A DNA stretch of 25,359 bases from Myxococcales bacterium. GTDB lineage: Bacteria; Myxococcota_A; Polyangia; Haliangiales; Haliangiaceae. This document shows positions 8,091 through 18,515 of the stretch, in pieces. Each line of letters starts with the position of its first letter. Positions within the stretch are counted from its first letter, which is position 1. Below the pieces are notes generated by a model, which had not been told where the DNA came from, searched no databases, and worked only from the letters and a program-made list of their open reading frames with translations. The stretch spans positions 1 through 25,359 of the forward strand of contig JADKKI010000045.1 of the NCBI GenBank assembly GCA_016720595.1, written 5' to 3'. Made by a program: the position numbers and the translations under genes.

Positions 8091-9164
8091 GTGTTCGACA
8101 GCGCTGCCACGCAGAGCTTCGGACGCAGCTCGCAGATGCCTATGCGGTCCACGTGCCGCGAGCAGGACTGGATCAGGCTCCACGAGGGAGATCATCTCGG
8201 TCGGCAAGCCAGATCGTCTGCCTCGAGGCGAGAGAGATCGATCTGCTGCTCGAGGCCGAGGAGACCAAGCTCTATCGGCGCATGGGGTTCCCGACGATCT
8301 ACGCGTACATCGAGGCCGTGCTGCAGCACTCGCATCACGTAGCCACGGAGCGGATGCGGGTGGCGCACGAGCTGCTCGAGCTGCCGGGGATCGCTGACGA
8401 GTTCCGCGCAGGCGACCTGGCCTGGACCAGCGTTCGGGCTGACCCGCGTAGCGACGCGCAAGACCGAAGATGCGTGGCTGGATGCCGCCGAGGGCAAGAT
8501 CTCGACGGAGATCCAAGCAGCTGGTGCGCGGCAAGTCCAGGCGACCTGCCCACGGATCCAGTGGATCCAGAAGATCCGGCATCGGATCGTTCTCGAGGGA
8601 TCTCGGCGGAGACCATGATGCTGTTCAAGCTGGCGCGCAACGCCGCGGCGGATGCGAAGGGCGCGAGCTGCACGGATGACGAGCTGGTGCGCGCGCTCGC
8701 CGCGGCGATACTCGAGCCGGCGGGTGATGCGCCTGGAAAGCCGCGGCATCAGATCGCCCGACGACCTGCCGCGCGTGCAAGCAGGCGGACCGCGTGGGCG
8801 CCGGGATGGAGATCTCGATCTCGCCGCAGGAGCTGGAGCGCGTGCGGTGCGACTCGGAGGACATCGGCGATCTCGAACGGGAGGAGCCTGGGCGCAAGTT
8901 GCAGAAGTCGATCCCGGAAGACCACGCCGCAAGGTGTTCGTCCGGGACAAGCACCGGTGCGTGGTGCCTGGTTGTCGCTCCACCAGATTCCGCGAAGCGC
9001 ACCACATCACGCCGCGGTCACAGGGCGGGCGTCACGCGCTCCGAAACCTCTGTCTGTTGTGCGATGCACACCATCTCCAGCTCCACGAGGGCGTGATCTC
9101 GATCCGCGGCACCGCGCCCGACAACCTGGTGTTCGAGCTCCCGCTCACGCACGTCGGTGACTGA
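8091..9164 (+). CDS. HNH endonuclease with DUF222-like N-terminal region (frameshifted)
   Basis: Putative nuclease of the HNH family; these multicopy genes are common in myxobacterial and actinobacterial genomes. GTG at 8091 is chosen because AGGAGG at 8080-8085 lies 5 bases before it. The helical N-terminal part reads AREIDLLLEAEETKLYRRMG, TIYAYIEAVLQHSHHVATER and VAHELLELPGIADEFRAGDL. After shifts it continues with DAWLDAAEGKIS, SAETMMLFKLARNAAADAKG and CTDDELVRALAAAILEP. The nuclease domain is at the C-terminus: VFVRDKHRCVVPGCRSTRF, REAHHITPRSQGGRHALRNL, CLLCDAHHLQLHEG. This gives two CxxC-type zinc pairs, the catalytic HH and the final His of HNH. The stop is TGA 9162-9164. At least five one-base shifts lie between 8130 and 8940, while the HNH part itself is intact in one frame. 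Confidence 0.78.
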
Positions 9165-9173
9165 ACCGCGATC

Positions 9174-9189
9174 GGTCCCTGCGGGGACT
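9174..9189. terminator. Hairpin between convergent genes
   Basis: GGTCCCTGCGGGGACT can fold as GTCCC-TGCG-GGGAC. It sits 10 bases after the HNH stop and between two convergent genes, a terminator-like position, but there is no T tract. It resembles the palindrome at 7781-7796. Confidence 0.4.
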
Positions 9190-9337
9190 GGCGCGACGAT
9201 CTGACAACTTCAGAGAGCTGAACGAAGCAGAGTGACGCGGCCGTCGGCGTCGGCCCCCGACCGCGGCGTGCGCAGGCACGGCGACGCCGTCAGTCGGCGG
9301 GGTCGGATCGCCCGACGACCGCGCAGCCGCTCGCGCG

Positions 9338-10763
<1,426 letters not shown>

Positions 10764-10815
10764 GGAGTGAGGCCACAGGCTGTCATGCTCGGCGTGCGAA
10801 CACCAGCCCGCCAGA

Positions 10816-11548
10816 TCAAGCAGCCGTGGCGCGGATGGTCCTGGCATCAGCCTCCGCCGCGACCTCGGTGACGCCGAGGTGCGCCCGCAGCCGCTCGACG
10901 GCGCGCCATAGCAGCTGGCACACGCGCGAGGGTGATCCCGAGGGTCCGGGCGATATCCTGGTAGGTCAGATCCTCGATGTAGTGGAGACCGAGGATCGTC
11001 ACGTCGCGCTCTTCGAGCAGCTGCAGAGCGGCCTTGACCCGCGTGATCTCCTCGGTCCGCGAGGCGGCCTCGTCGGGAGCGATCTCGAAACCGGTACGCA
11101 TCGTGAGGGACTTCTCGTCGAGCGGCTCGACGTCCACATGGACGAGGTGGGAGAGGCCGTTGCGGTAGCGCTCGACCGAGACGCCGAGCTTCATCGCCAC
11201 GCGCGCGTCGCTGGCTTGCTCGCCCGCGTTCTCGAGCTCGCGGATCGCATTGCCGATCTTGCGCGCCACCTGGCGAACGCGGCGGGGCAGCAGATCACCG
11301 CGGCGCAGCTCGTCGAGGATCGCGCCGCGGATCCGGTGCTCCGCGAACGACAGGAACGGCTCCTTGCGCGAATCGTCGTAGCGCGCGGCCGCCTCGGTCA
11401 GACCCAGCATGCCGGCTGCCACGATGTCCTCGCGTGCCACCCAGTCCGGGCATCGTCGCGCCATCTTCAGCGCAATCCGGCGGGCGATCTCCGTGTGCTC
11501 GACGATCAACTTATCTCGCGTGGCGGTGGAGGTCCTGGTGGTCTGCAC
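10816..11548 (-). CDS. RNA polymerase sigma factor, FliA/WhiG (sigma-28) type
   Basis: Alternative sigma factor. GTG at 11548 begins MQTTRTSTATRDKLIVEH. Region 2 is clear: ARRIALKMARRCPDW, DIVAAGMLGLTEAAARYD, KEPFLSFAEHRIRGAILDEL and RRGDLLPRRVRQVARKI, the FliA-type order. Region 3 is ENAGEQASDARVAMKLGVSV, and region 4 has LEERDVTILGLHYIEDLTYQ, DIARTLGITLARV. The direct frame then turns to Arg/Ala-rich nonsense ending at 10847. A one-base shift at about 10917 restores VCQLLWRAVERLRAHLG, the expected recognition helix and end, running to TGA at 10816-10818. FliA proteins are about 230-260 residues; the corrected length is about 244. In flagellated bacteria this sigma serves motility, in others development. 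No motility gene is visible here. It probably shares a transcript with the downstream regulator. Confidence 0.9.
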
Positions 11549-11620
11549 ACTGAGGAGCTATCGCAACCCCCGGGCCATCAGTTCTCATCGCCAAGTACGC
11601 TGACTTACTGGATTTATCCT

Positions 11621-11694
11621 GGGTAATTTCTTACTCATCCGGGTGAGATCTTACCCGCGGCACTCAGCCGTTTGCTGAGTGTCCCCCTGCGGGG
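11621..11694. promoter_or_regulatory. Cluster of inverted repeats between trxC and the sigma factor
   Basis: Three dyads lie side by side. GGGTAA (11621-11626) and TTACCC (11651-11656) flank CTCATCC/GGGTGAG at 11634-11647. A perfect CACTCAGC-CGTTT-GCTGAGTG hairpin is at 11661-11681. CCCC-TGC-GGGG is at 11684-11694. All fall downstream of trxC and upstream of the sigma gene. They may be a trxC terminator, the sigma gene's operator or 5' leader structure, or both. GGATTTATCC at 11610-11619 adds a further short dyad. No T tract is present. Confidence 0.5.
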
Positions 11695-11737
11695 CTGATT
11701 CGACCAGCCGCGCGAAGCGTTGAGGTACCCGATCAAC

Positions 11738-12166
11738 TTACTGCGGGGTGACGGCGAGGCGCTCGAGCTGTCGATGATCGATCGCGCCCGCACGCTGGCG
11801 CACGAGCCGACCTCCGGAGAACACCGCGAAGTTCGGGATGCTCGAGATCTGGTAGCGCTGTGCGAGCTCGGTCTGGACGTCCGTATCGACCTTGAGCACG
11901 AGCGCCTTGCCCGCGAGGTTGTGCGCGGCCTTCTTGACCTCGGGCGCGACGGTTCGGCATGGACCGCACCACGTCGCCCAGAAGTCCACGAGCACTGGCA
12001 CCCGTGCCCCGGCGACGATCTCGTCGAACTGGGTCTCGGACGTCACCTCGATCGGCGCGCCATGCGGCGCGAGGACGTGGCTGCACTTGCCGCACTTCCC
12101 AGTATCGGCCAGGTGGCGCACGGGGATCCGATTGACGGCCTTGCACTCGGAACACACGCGGCGCAT
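11738..12166 (-). CDS. trxC: Thioredoxin with N-terminal zinc ribbon (thioredoxin 2)
   Basis: Disulfide reductase of the cytosol, 142 residues, the usual TrxC length. The N-terminal zinc ribbon has Cys5-x2-Cys8 (MRRVCSECKA) and Cys25-x2-Cys28 (GKCGKC). The thioredoxin fold follows with VPVLVDFWATWCGPCRTVAP, the active-site WCGPC at 66-70 with redox Cys67 and Cys70. VLKVDTDVQTELAQRYQISS IPNF ends in the cis-Pro loop (SSIPNFAVF). The frame is intact. The ATG at 12166 is 14 bases from the GTG of the divergent DUF4241-like gene, so any promoters of the two must overlap the coding starts or be very compact. No ribosome binding site is obvious. Confidence 0.95.
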   Translation of the reverse strand: MRRVCSECKAVNRIPVRHLADTGKCGKCSHVLAPHGAPIEVTSETQFDEIVAGARVPVLVDFWATWCGPCRTVAPEVKKAAHNLAGKALVLKVDTDVQTELAQRYQISSIPNFAVFSGGRLVRQRAGAIDHRQLERLAVTPQ

Positions 12167-12180
12167 GCGCTGATGTTACC

Positions 12181-12963
12181 GTGAGCGCCGTGGCGAAGAC
12201 CAAGGGTGCAGTGAAGAAGCCGACGAAGACGGTGAAGCGCGCTGCGAAGGCTGCTGCGAAGCCCGCCGCGGCCCCTCCAAGGCCGAAACTGCCGTCCGTG
12301 GCGGTCAAGCCGAAGCGCCCCGGGCGTCCGTCGCTGCCGTTGCCGCCGCCCCCACCGCCGCCACCGGCCCACCGCGACGAGATGATCGCTCCCCGCGACA
12401 TCGGTCGCCTCCTCCGCTACGGCGAGCAGTTCGGTCCGCACAAGATCGATGTGCGCATGCTCCCGCTGCAGCTGCCGGCGGCCTCGGGCGGCCTCGCCTT
12501 CGCCGATCCCTCGGTGCCCAAGAGCTGGCGCGCGTTCGATCGTCCCGTGCCCGGTGGCCAGTTCCGCGTGATGCTGAGCGTCGCGCGCTCCGGCGACAAG
12601 GAGCGGCTCGCCGCGATCGTGATCCACGTCGGGCGGCCGCCGATCGAGAAGTGGACGGTCGCTCACTTCAAGGGCCAGAAGAAGCCGAAGTCCGCCGACG
12701 AGCTGCCGCGCGTCACCGTGACCAGCGGCTGGCTCGTCCTGCTCGATGCAGGCGCGGGCTCGCCGGGCGTGATCAGCGTGCCTCCACCGACGGGGATCCA
12801 GCCGCTCGAGATCCCGCTGACCGATGGCCGGCGGGCGCTCGCGCTGCCCTGTGGCGCGGGTGAGCTCGCCGCGTACTGGGCGATCGATGCGAACGACAAG
12901 CCGGTGTGCCTGGTCGTCGACTTCGAGGTGTTCAGCCAGAAGGACTGGAAGTCCAAGAGCTGA
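12181..12963 (+). CDS. DUF4241-like protein with Lys/Ala/Pro-rich histone-H1-like tail
   Basis: The 260-residue frame starts at GTG 12181 (GTG 12190 is an in-frame alternative). Residues 1-50 are a basic low-complexity tail (AKTKGAVKKPTKTVKRAAKA then AAKPAAAPPRPKLP) similar in kind to bacterial histone-H1-like tails. Eight prolines follow at 55-62. From residue 70 on there is a compact domain: DIGRLLRYGEQFGPHKIDVR, VPKSWRAFDRPVPGGQFRVM, SGWLVLLDAGAGSPGVISVP and a C-terminal AYWAIDANDKPVCLVVDFEV. The AG..GV..VP plus late VVDF pattern is that of DUF4241, a family without known function. The basic tail suggests nucleic-acid or acidic-partner binding; this is inference. The frame is intact. It is divergent from trxC and convergent with the kinase gene. 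Confidence 0.75.
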   Translation: MSAVAKTKGAVKKPTKTVKRAAKAAAKPAAAPPRPKLPSVAVKPKRPGRPSLPLPPPPPPPPAHRDEMIAPRDIGRLLRYGEQFGPHKIDVRMLPLQLPAASGGLAFADPSVPKSWRAFDRPVPGGQFRVMLSVARSGDKERLAAIVIHVGRPPIEKWTVAHFKGQKKPKSADELPRVTVTSGWLVLLDAGAGSPGVISVPPPTGIQPLEIPLTDGRRALALPCGAGELAAYWAIDANDKPVCLVVDFEVFSQKDWKSKS

Positions 12964-12965
12964 GC

Positions 12966-12985
12966 GGTCCGGAATCGTCCGGACC
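12966..12985. terminator. Hairpin between convergent genes
   Basis: GGTCCGGA-ATCG-TCCGGACC is a perfect 8-base stem with a 4-base loop, three bases after the TGA at 12961-12963 and 42 bases from the end of the convergent kinase gene. It may act in both directions. No T tract follows. Confidence 0.55.
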
Positions 12986-13027
12986 TGCTGCGTGCCGCGA
13001 GCCGAGCTTGAGCGGAACCGAGCGCGC

Positions 13028-14617
13028 TTACTTCGCGCCGAGCGTCTTGATCGCGGCCTCGGCATCGGCCTTGAGGCACGCGTTCGAGTTGCTCTGGCGG
13101 AACCCGAGCACGCCGCCGCGCATCCGGTAGCGCGCCGCCTTCAACGGCTTCACGGCCCGTGCATCGCCGAGCTCCACCAGCTCCGCGATCGCGGCCTTGC
13201 GATCCGCACAGGTCTTACCGGCGTCGAGATCGTGGAGCAGCGCCTTCAGCTTGGCGTCGGGATCGACGGTGAGCTCGGGCGCCGGAGCGGGGACGGGCAG
13301 CGCTGCCGCGGGCGCGGGCTTCGGCGCGGGCTTCGCGGGAGCAGGTCTGGGAGCGGGCGCGGGCCTGGGCTTCGCCGGCTCGGTCCCGGGTATGCCCTCG
13401 CCCGGCGAGGACTTGCTCTTGCTGCCGCCACTCGCGATCGCGGCGACCAGAGCGATCACCGCCGCGAGCGCCACCACGATGGCGCCGATCCGGATCCAGT
13501 TGCGCGGGATCGGTGGCGCATCGGCCAGCGAGATCGCGCGGGTGACCGCCGGCAGCGCGGGCCCATCCTTGCGATCGGTGAGGAGGATCATCGTGTCGTT
13601 CCCACCGGGCATCGGCGTCAACGGCGACAGGGTCCCGGGCGCCGGCGTGGTGGTGGCGAGCATCGCGGTGGGCGCGCTGCCGAGGGCCTCCGGGATGTGC
13701 TGCGAGATGTACGGTGCGCTCCCGAGCCGCGTGCTCGCGAGCACCGCATCGAGCTCGGCGAGGTACGCATCGGCGGTGCCGATCCGATCGGCCGAGGTCT
13801 TGATCAGCCCGCGCTGGATCACCTCCTCGAGCGCCGCCGGGACCGCGACGTCGGGAGCGACCTCGCCGATCCGAGGTGGTTCACGACTGACGTGTGCGCC
13901 GAGCATGGCGAGCGGATCCTTGTCCTCGAACGGCGCGCGACCCGAGATCATCTCGAATAGGAGGATCGTCGCCGAGTACAGATCCGAGGCCGGCTTGATC
14001 TCGCCGCCCACGGCCTGCTCGGGGGAGAGATAGGCGGGCGTACCGACCGTGATCCCTGCGCGCGTCGATGCCGGATCGTCGGCGTTGCCCGCGAACAGCT
14101 TCGCGATGCCGAAATCGAGGATCTTGACGACCAGGTCCCCGTCCTTGCGCGTCAGGAACACGTTGTCGGGCTTGATGTCCCGGTGCACCACACCGCGCTC
14201 GTGCGCGTGGCGGAGCCCGAGCAGCACGCCGCGGAGGATCTCGATCGCCTCGCGCCACGGCACCCGCCGCTCGCGCTCGAGCCGGGCGCCGAGCGATTCG
14301 CCCTCGAGCACCTCCATGACGAGGTAGCAGGGGCCATCGTCGACGATGCCGAAATCGCTGACGTTGACGATGTTTGGATGATCGAGCCGGCCCGACGCGA
14401 TCGCCTCGCGCTGAAACCGCTGGGCGGCCTCGCGGTTCCGGTTGAGATCGGCGTGCAGGACCTTGATCGCCACCGGCCGGCCGATGCCCGTGTGCTCGGC
14501 GCGATAGACCCGCCCCATGCCGCCGGCTCCGAGAATCGCATCGATGCGGTAGCGCCCATCGAGGACGCTGCCGATCGAGATCTCGAGCTCGGGAGATGGA
14601 GAGGGCGACGCCGACAT
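13028..14617 (-). CDS. Membrane-bound Ser/Thr protein kinase, PknB type
   Basis: Eukaryote-like kinase, 529 residues from the ATG at 14617. This start is preferred over an in-frame ATG 39 bases upstream because GGGGAG lies 4-9 bases before it. The kinase domain (about 21-290) has the Gly loop GAGGMGRVY, the ATP Lys in VAIKVLHADL, Glu in FQREAIASG, the catalytic loop HRDIKPDNVF, the DFG of KILDFGIAK, and GTPAYLSPEQA. It should be active. A Pro/Thr-rich linker leads to one membrane segment (IRIGAIVVALAAVIALVAAI, about 372-392). After this comes a Lys/Pro/Ala-rich spacer and a small C-terminal domain with two Cys (GKTCADRKAAIAELVELGDA, ARAVKPLKAARYRM), resembling a HEAT-like scaffold. It is the last gene of the minus-strand run, 76 bases after ygiQ. 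Confidence 0.95.
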   Translation of the reverse strand: MSASPSPSPELEISIGSVLDGRYRIDAILGAGGMGRVYRAEHTGIGRPVAIKVLHADLNRNREAAQRFQREAIASGRLDHPNIVNVSDFGIVDDGPCYLVMEVLEGESLGARLERERRVPWREAIEILRGVLLGLRHAHERGVVHRDIKPDNVFLTRKDGDLVVKILDFGIAKLFAGNADDPASTRAGITVGTPAYLSPEQAVGGEIKPASDLYSATILLFEMISGRAPFEDKDPLAMLGAHVSREPPRIGEVAPDVAVPAALEEVIQRGLIKTSADRIGTADAYLAELDAVLASTRLGSAPYISQHIPEALGSAPTAMLATTTPAPGTLSPLTPMPGGNDTMILLTDRKDGPALPAVTRAISLADAPPIPRNWIRIGAIVVALAAVIALVAAIASGGSKSKSSPGEGIPGTEPAKPRPAPAPRPAPAKPAPKPAPAAALPVPAPAPELTVDPDAKLKALLHDLDAGKTCADRKAAIAELVELGDARAVKPLKAARYRMRGGVLGFRQSNSNACLKADAEAAIKTLGAK

Positions 14618-14693
14618 GACGCTCCCCGAAACAGTACCCCGACGACTCGGGACCACAAAAGGTACCGGTGTGTGTGCAGCCGTGACAGCTGCC

Positions 14694-16868
14694 CTACCGC
14701 GGGCGACGCTTGGGCGCGGACCGTGCGCCAGCGCGCGGCGGGAGCCCCGTGTGCTGGGTCAGTGCGGTGCCGGGGCGAGGACGACCACCGCGGTAGCCCT
14801 CGTGCTGCGTGCCGGTGCCCACGGGCTGCCATGGCGGGACGAGGTGCTGCTTTCCGCCGCCGATCAGATCCGCGCGGCCCATGCGCTTGAGCGCCTCGCG
14901 GATCATCGGCCAGTTGTTCGCATCGTGATAGCGCAGCAACGCCTTGTGGAGGCGGCGCTGCTGCATGTCCTTGACCACGTGCACGCGCTCGCGCGCCTTG
15001 AGCGAGCGGAGCGGGTTGTACCCGCTGTGATACATCGCGGTCGCGCTCGCCATCGGCGACGGCAGGAACGCCTGCACCTGATCGGGCCGGAACCCGTTGC
15101 GCTTGAGCCACAGCGCGAGGTTCAGCATGTCCTCGTCGGTGGTGCCCGGGTGGGCCGCGATGAAGTACGGGATCAGGTACTGCTCCTTGCCCGCCTCCTT
15201 GCCATACCGATCGAACAGCTCCTTGAACCGATCGTAGGCGCCGATGCCCGGCTTCATCATGTGCTTGAGCGGCCCGTCCTCGGTGTGCTCGGGCGCGATC
15301 TTGAGATAGCCGCCGGTGTGGTGCTGCGCGAGCTCGCGGATCCATTCTGGCGAGCGGACCGCAAGGTCGTAGCGCACGCCGGAGGCGATGAAGATCCGCT
15401 TCACGCCGCGGAGCGCGCGCGCCTTCTTGTACAGCGTGACCAACGGGCCGTGATCGGTGCCGAGGTTGTCGCAGATGTCGGGGAACACGCATGAGGGCTT
15501 GCGACACGCGCTCTCGATCTCGCGGGTCTTGCATGCCATCCGGTACATGTTCGCGGTGGGGCCGCCGAGGTCCGAGATGTTGCCGGTGAAGCCGGGCGTC
15601 TGATCGCGGATCTTCTCGATCTCGCCGAGGATCGACTTCTCCGAGCGGCTCTGGATGATCCGGCCCTCGTGCTCGGTGATCGAGCAGAAGCTGCAGCCGC
15701 CGAAGCAGCCGCGGAGGATCGTGACGCTGAACTTGATCATCTCGTACGCGGGCAGCTTGGTGGGCTGGTGCTTCGGATGCGGCAGGCGCGAGTACGGCAG
15801 CTCGTACAGCGCATCCATCTCGGCGGTGGTCAGCGGCACCGGCGGCGGATTGATCCAGACGTCCGCGGCCTTCGCGCCCTCGCCGTGGCGCTGCACGAGC
15901 GCACGCGCGTTGCCCGGGTTCTGCTCGAGGTGGAGCACGCGCGAGGCGTGGGCATAGAGCACGGGATCGGCGGTGACCTGCTCGAAGCTCGGCAGCCGGA
16001 GCACCTGCTTCGCGCGATCCACGCGGCGCGGCTTCAGCTGGATCAGCTCGGTGGCGGGGGCTTGCTCTCCCGTGGAGCACGGTGCGGCAGCGCGCTCCTC
16101 CTCGGTCGCGTACGGATCCTTGGGTGGATCGACCTTCCCCGGCGCATCGACGGTGGTGGAATCGACCTCGCTCCAGCCCGGATCGATCGGTCGCGCCGCC
16201 GTGTGCATGAAGGCGGTGCCGCGGAGATCGCGGATCTCGGAGATCGGCTCGTCGGCGGCGAGGCGATGCGCGAGCTCCACGATCGCGCGCTCGGCGTTGC
16301 CGTAGACCAGCAGATCCGCGTGCGAATCCACGAGCACGGAGCGCCGGACCTTGTCGGACCAGTAGTCGTAGTGCGCGATCCTGCGCAGGCTCGCCTCGAT
16401 CCCACCGACGACGAGCGGCACGTCCGCGAACGCCTCGCGGCAGCGCTGCGCGTAGACGATCACCGAGCGATCGGGGCGCAGGCCGGCGGCGCCATCGGGG
16501 GAGTACGCATCGTCGCTGCGCACCTTCCGATCGCTCGTGTACCGGTTGACCATCGAATCCATGTTGCCGGCGGTGACGCCCCAGAACAGGTTCGGGCGGC
16601 CGAGCACGCGGAATGGCTCGGCGCTGCGCCAGTCGGGCTGATCGAGGATGCCGACACGAAACCCGTGCGATTCGAGCAGCCGGCCGACGAGCGCCATGCC
16701 GAAGCTCGGGTGATCGATGTACGCGTCGCCGGTGACGAGGATGATGTCGCAGCTATCCCAGCCGAGCTCGTCCATCTCGGCGCGGCTCGTGGGCAGATAC
16801 GGCGCCACGCCGAACCGCTTCGCCCAGTACGGGCGATGCGAGAACAGCTGCTTGGGTGCGGCGACCAC
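14694..16868 (-). CDS. ygiQ: YgiQ family radical SAM protein
   Basis: Cytosolic 4Fe-4S enzyme of the YgiQ family (UPF0313), whose reaction is not established. The 724-residue frame is intact, with a GTG start at 16868. The N-terminal region ([44 protein letters not shown]) and [20 protein letters not shown] are family hallmarks. The radical SAM cluster is Cys388-x3-Cys392-x2-Cys395 in [11 protein letters not shown], followed by [52 protein letters not shown] and [20 protein letters not shown]. The C-terminal tail is Pro/Arg/Gly-rich and disordered, longer than the folded part needs. It lies in the seven-gene run: 46 bases after the lipoprotein gene, 76 before the kinase. Confidence 0.95.
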   Translation of the reverse strand: MVAAPKQLFSHRPYWAKRFGVAPYLPTSRAEMDELGWDSCDIILVTGDAYIDHPSFGMALVGRLLESHGFRVGILDQPDWRSAEPFRVLGRPNLFWGVTAGNMDSMVNRYTSDRKVRSDDAYSPDGAAGLRPDRSVIVYAQRCREAFADVPLVVGGIEASLRRIAHYDYWSDKVRRSVLVDSHADLLVYGNAERAIVELAHRLAADEPISEIRDLRGTAFMHTAARPIDPGWSEVDSTTVDAPGKVDPPKDPYATEEERAAAPCSTGEQAPATELIQLKPRRVDRAKQVLRLPSFEQVTADPVLYAHASRVLHLEQNPGNARALVQRHGEGAKAADVWINPPPVPLTTAEMDALYELPYSRLPHPKHQPTKLPAYEMIKFSVTILRGCFGGCSFCSITEHEGRIIQSRSEKSILGEIEKIRDQTPGFTGNISDLGGPTANMYRMACKTREIESACRKPSCVFPDICDNLGTDHGPLVTLYKKARALRGVKRIFIASGVRYDLAVRSPEWIRELAQHHTGGYLKIAPEHTEDGPLKHMMKPGIGAYDRFKELFDRYGKEAGKEQYLIPYFIAAHPGTTDEDMLNLALWLKRNGFRPDQVQAFLPSPMASATAMYHSGYNPLRSLKARERVHVVKDMQQRRLHKALLRYHDANNWPMIREALKRMGRADLIGGGKQHLVPPWQPVGTGTQHEGYRGGRPRPGTALTQHTGLPPRAGARSAPKRRPR

Positions 16869-16914
16869 GGGGCTGTACGGGTAGCACGCGGTTGCCCCGG
16901 AGAAAACGTTATTC

Positions 16915-17280
16915 TTACTGAGGCTTGGCGCCGGTCGCGGCGTCCTGTGCCTTGATCAGCGCGGCCTGCTGGTCATCGCTGATCAGGGTCCCGCAGACAT
17001 TGGCGTCGTCGATCGTCTTCATGTCGCCGAAGCAGCGCTGCGCCTCGAAGCTCCAGGCGTCCTGCTCGCACCGCTCGCGGATCAGCTTGCGCAGCTTGTC
17101 GGTGGCCTCGTCGGGCGGCTTCGGGTCCTTGTTGGCGACGAGGAGGCTGACCATGCCGTCGGCGGCCTTCGTGCACGACATCGCGGGCGCCGCAGGCTTC
17201 GCGGGAGGCTTGGCGGCTCCGCCATCGCAGGCGACGAGGAGCGTGGCGATCCAGAGGCGCTTCACGACCGACACGACCAT
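16915..17280 (-). CDS. Small Cys-rich lipoprotein, distant third member of the local family
   Basis: The 121-residue protein has ATG at 17280. The signal sequence ([20 protein letters not shown]) ends in a lipobox LVAC, with Cys at residue 18, followed by a Lys/Pro/Ala linker. The folded part reads [19 protein letters not shown], then [21 protein letters not shown] and [20 protein letters not shown]. The order Cys...AAD..(V)SLL, R-E-R-C-x-x-D-x-W and a following Cys matches the two lipoproteins at 17944 and 18516, but the C-terminal half of those is missing. It is probably attached to the membrane and located in the periplasm. The function is unknown. It is separated from MarC by 17 bases on the same strand. 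The stop is TAA at 16915-16917. Confidence 0.75.
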   Translation of the reverse strand: MVVSVVKRLWIATLLVACDGGAAKPPAKPAAPAMSCTKAADGMVSLLVANKDPKPPDEATDKLRKLIRERCEQDAWSFEAQRCFGDMKTIDDANVCGTLISDDQQAALIKAQDAATGAKPQ

Positions 17281-17297
17281 GGGGCTATCCTGGCACG

Positions 17298-17936
17298 TCA
17301 CGGGTGGAGGATCATGTCGCGGACTCCGCCCGCGATGAACTCGACCGCCACGGCCGCGAGCAGGAGGCCCATGATCCGCTCGAACGCGCGGAGCACGGTT
17401 TTCGGCAGGTACTTGTCGGCACTCGCCGCGCCGCGCATCAGGAGCCACGCGACGACGCAGGTGATCGTCACCGCGAGGAACACCGCGAGCGTGGGGACCA
17501 CGCGCCACGCCGCGCGCGACATCAGCACCATCACCGTGGCGATCGCACCCGGGCCGGCGAGCATCGGCACCGCGAGGGGGAAGATCGCCACGTCATCACG
17601 ACCGCGTCCCTCGTCCTGCTCCTCGGCGGTGGTCCGCGTGGGCGAGGGCTGCGCGCGCATCATGTCGATCGACATCAGGAGCAGCATGATCCCGCCGGCG
17701 ATCTTGAACGCGCCGAGGGAGATGCCAAACGCCTTGAAGATCAGCGCGCCGGCGAACGCGAAGATCGAGAGCGTGACCCAGGTGGCGAGCGCCGCGCGAA
17801 ACGCGGTGCGCTTGCGCTGGGCCGCCGAATCTCCCGAGGTGATCGAGAGGAACATGGGCACGTTCGCGAGCGGATCGATCACGAAGAACACGGCGGACAG
17901 CGCCACCACCGCGAACTTCAGATCGGCTTCGAACAC
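17298..17936 (-). CDS. MarC family integral membrane protein
   Basis: Inner-membrane protein of 212 residues and about six membrane segments; no transport activity is firmly known for the family. GTG at 17936 is chosen because it starts just before the first membrane segment and 7 bases after the preceding stop, and because the resulting length is normal for MarC. Longer in-frame starts would run through the upstream lipoprotein gene. Recognisable segments are FAVVALSAVFFVIDPLANVP MFLSIT, TWVTLSIFAFAGALIFKAFG, FKIAGGIMLLLMSIDMMRAQ, IFPLAVPMLAGPGAIATVMV and FERIMGLLLAAVAVEFIAGG. FFVIDPLANVPMF and PLAVPMLAGPGAI are the two pseudo-repeat signatures of MarC. An acidic/basic loop (TTAEEQDEGRGRDD) separates the halves. 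It sits between lipoprotein genes of one family. Confidence 0.9.
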   Translation of the reverse strand: MFEADLKFAVVALSAVFFVIDPLANVPMFLSITSGDSAAQRKRTAFRAALATWVTLSIFAFAGALIFKAFGISLGAFKIAGGIMLLLMSIDMMRAQPSPTRTTAEEQDEGRGRDDVAIFPLAVPMLAGPGAIATVMVLMSRAAWRVVPTLAVFLAVTITCVVAWLLMRGAASADKYLPKTVLRAFERIMGLLLAAVAVEFIAGGVRDMILHP

Positions 17937-17943
17937 GGCCCGG

Positions 17944-18480
17944 CTACCACTTCGCGGCGCCGGGGCACTCGAGCGAGGCCTGCTTGAGGGCCGCGACGGC
18001 GGCGGTGCAGATCGGATCGAGCGAGCTCTTGTCGTCCATGGTGGCCCAGCCAAACTTGCTGTCTGCGAACCGCTTGGCGAGGCCATCGCGAACGTCCTGC
18101 GGGATCTTGTCGCACGCGAGCGCCTTGGCGAGCACCTGCTCGTAGCGCGCGCAGCTCGCGGGGATCAGGCGCTTGGACTCGCGGATCTCCGCGGCCTTGA
18201 GTGCCAGCTCGAGCTTCGCGGCCTGCTCGGCGGCGAGCTTCTGCTTGCAGTTCTTCGGCTCGACGACGGATGCCGTCGAGCCCACGCACAGCCGCATCTC
18301 CTCCGACCAGTGGTCCTCGTTGCACCGCAGCGCGAACGCATTGCGAACCTCGCGCGAGAACGAATCGGGAGGTGAGAACAAGCTGAGGACGTGGTCCGCC
18401 ATGACCTCGCAGGTCGGCGCCGTGGGTTTGGGCTGGCAGCCAGCGGCCAACACGAGGAGAAGGAGAATCGCCCGACGCAC
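17944..18480 (-). CDS. Cys-rich lipoprotein of the local paralogous family
   Basis: The 178-residue protein starts at GTG 18480 with the signal MRRAILLLLVLAAGC, where LAAGC is a clear lipobox (Cys15). The mature part has CEVMADHVLSLFSPPDSF, REVRNAFALRCNEDHWSEEM, RLCVGS, KNCKQKLAAEQAAKLEL, SCARYEQVLAKALACDKIPQ, DVRDGLAKRFADSKFGWATM and SLDPICTAAVAALKQASLEC. It is mostly helical with eight Cys after the lipobox, which may form disulfides in the periplasm. It aligns along its whole length with the neighbour at 18516-19058. I do not know the family's function. Its stop is 7 bases before the MarC start, so the two are very probably co-translated from one transcript. Confidence 0.8.
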   Translation of the reverse strand: MRRAILLLLVLAAGCQPKPTAPTCEVMADHVLSLFSPPDSFSREVRNAFALRCNEDHWSEEMRLCVGSTASVVEPKNCKQKLAAEQAAKLELALKAAEIRESKRLIPASCARYEQVLAKALACDKIPQDVRDGLAKRFADSKFGWATMDDKSSLDPICTAAVAALKQASLECPGAAKW

Positions 18481-18515
18481 GCCGCGATCATCGCACTTGC
18501 GCGGGCCGGATCAAA

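Noticed and set aside
12824..13960. 378-codon open frame on the plus strand
   Set aside because: It runs from inside the DUF4241-like gene into the antisense of the kinase; composition is Arg/Gly-rich without motifs.
15669..16955. 428-codon open frame on the plus strand
   Set aside because: It is the exact antisense of ygiQ, Arg/His/Gly-rich, with no domain; a high-GC shadow frame.
17937..18086. Longer N-terminus for MarC starting at 18086
   Set aside because: It would overlap most of the end of the lipoprotein gene and adds an Arg/Ser/Pro-rich stretch; GTG 17936 gives the normal MarC length.
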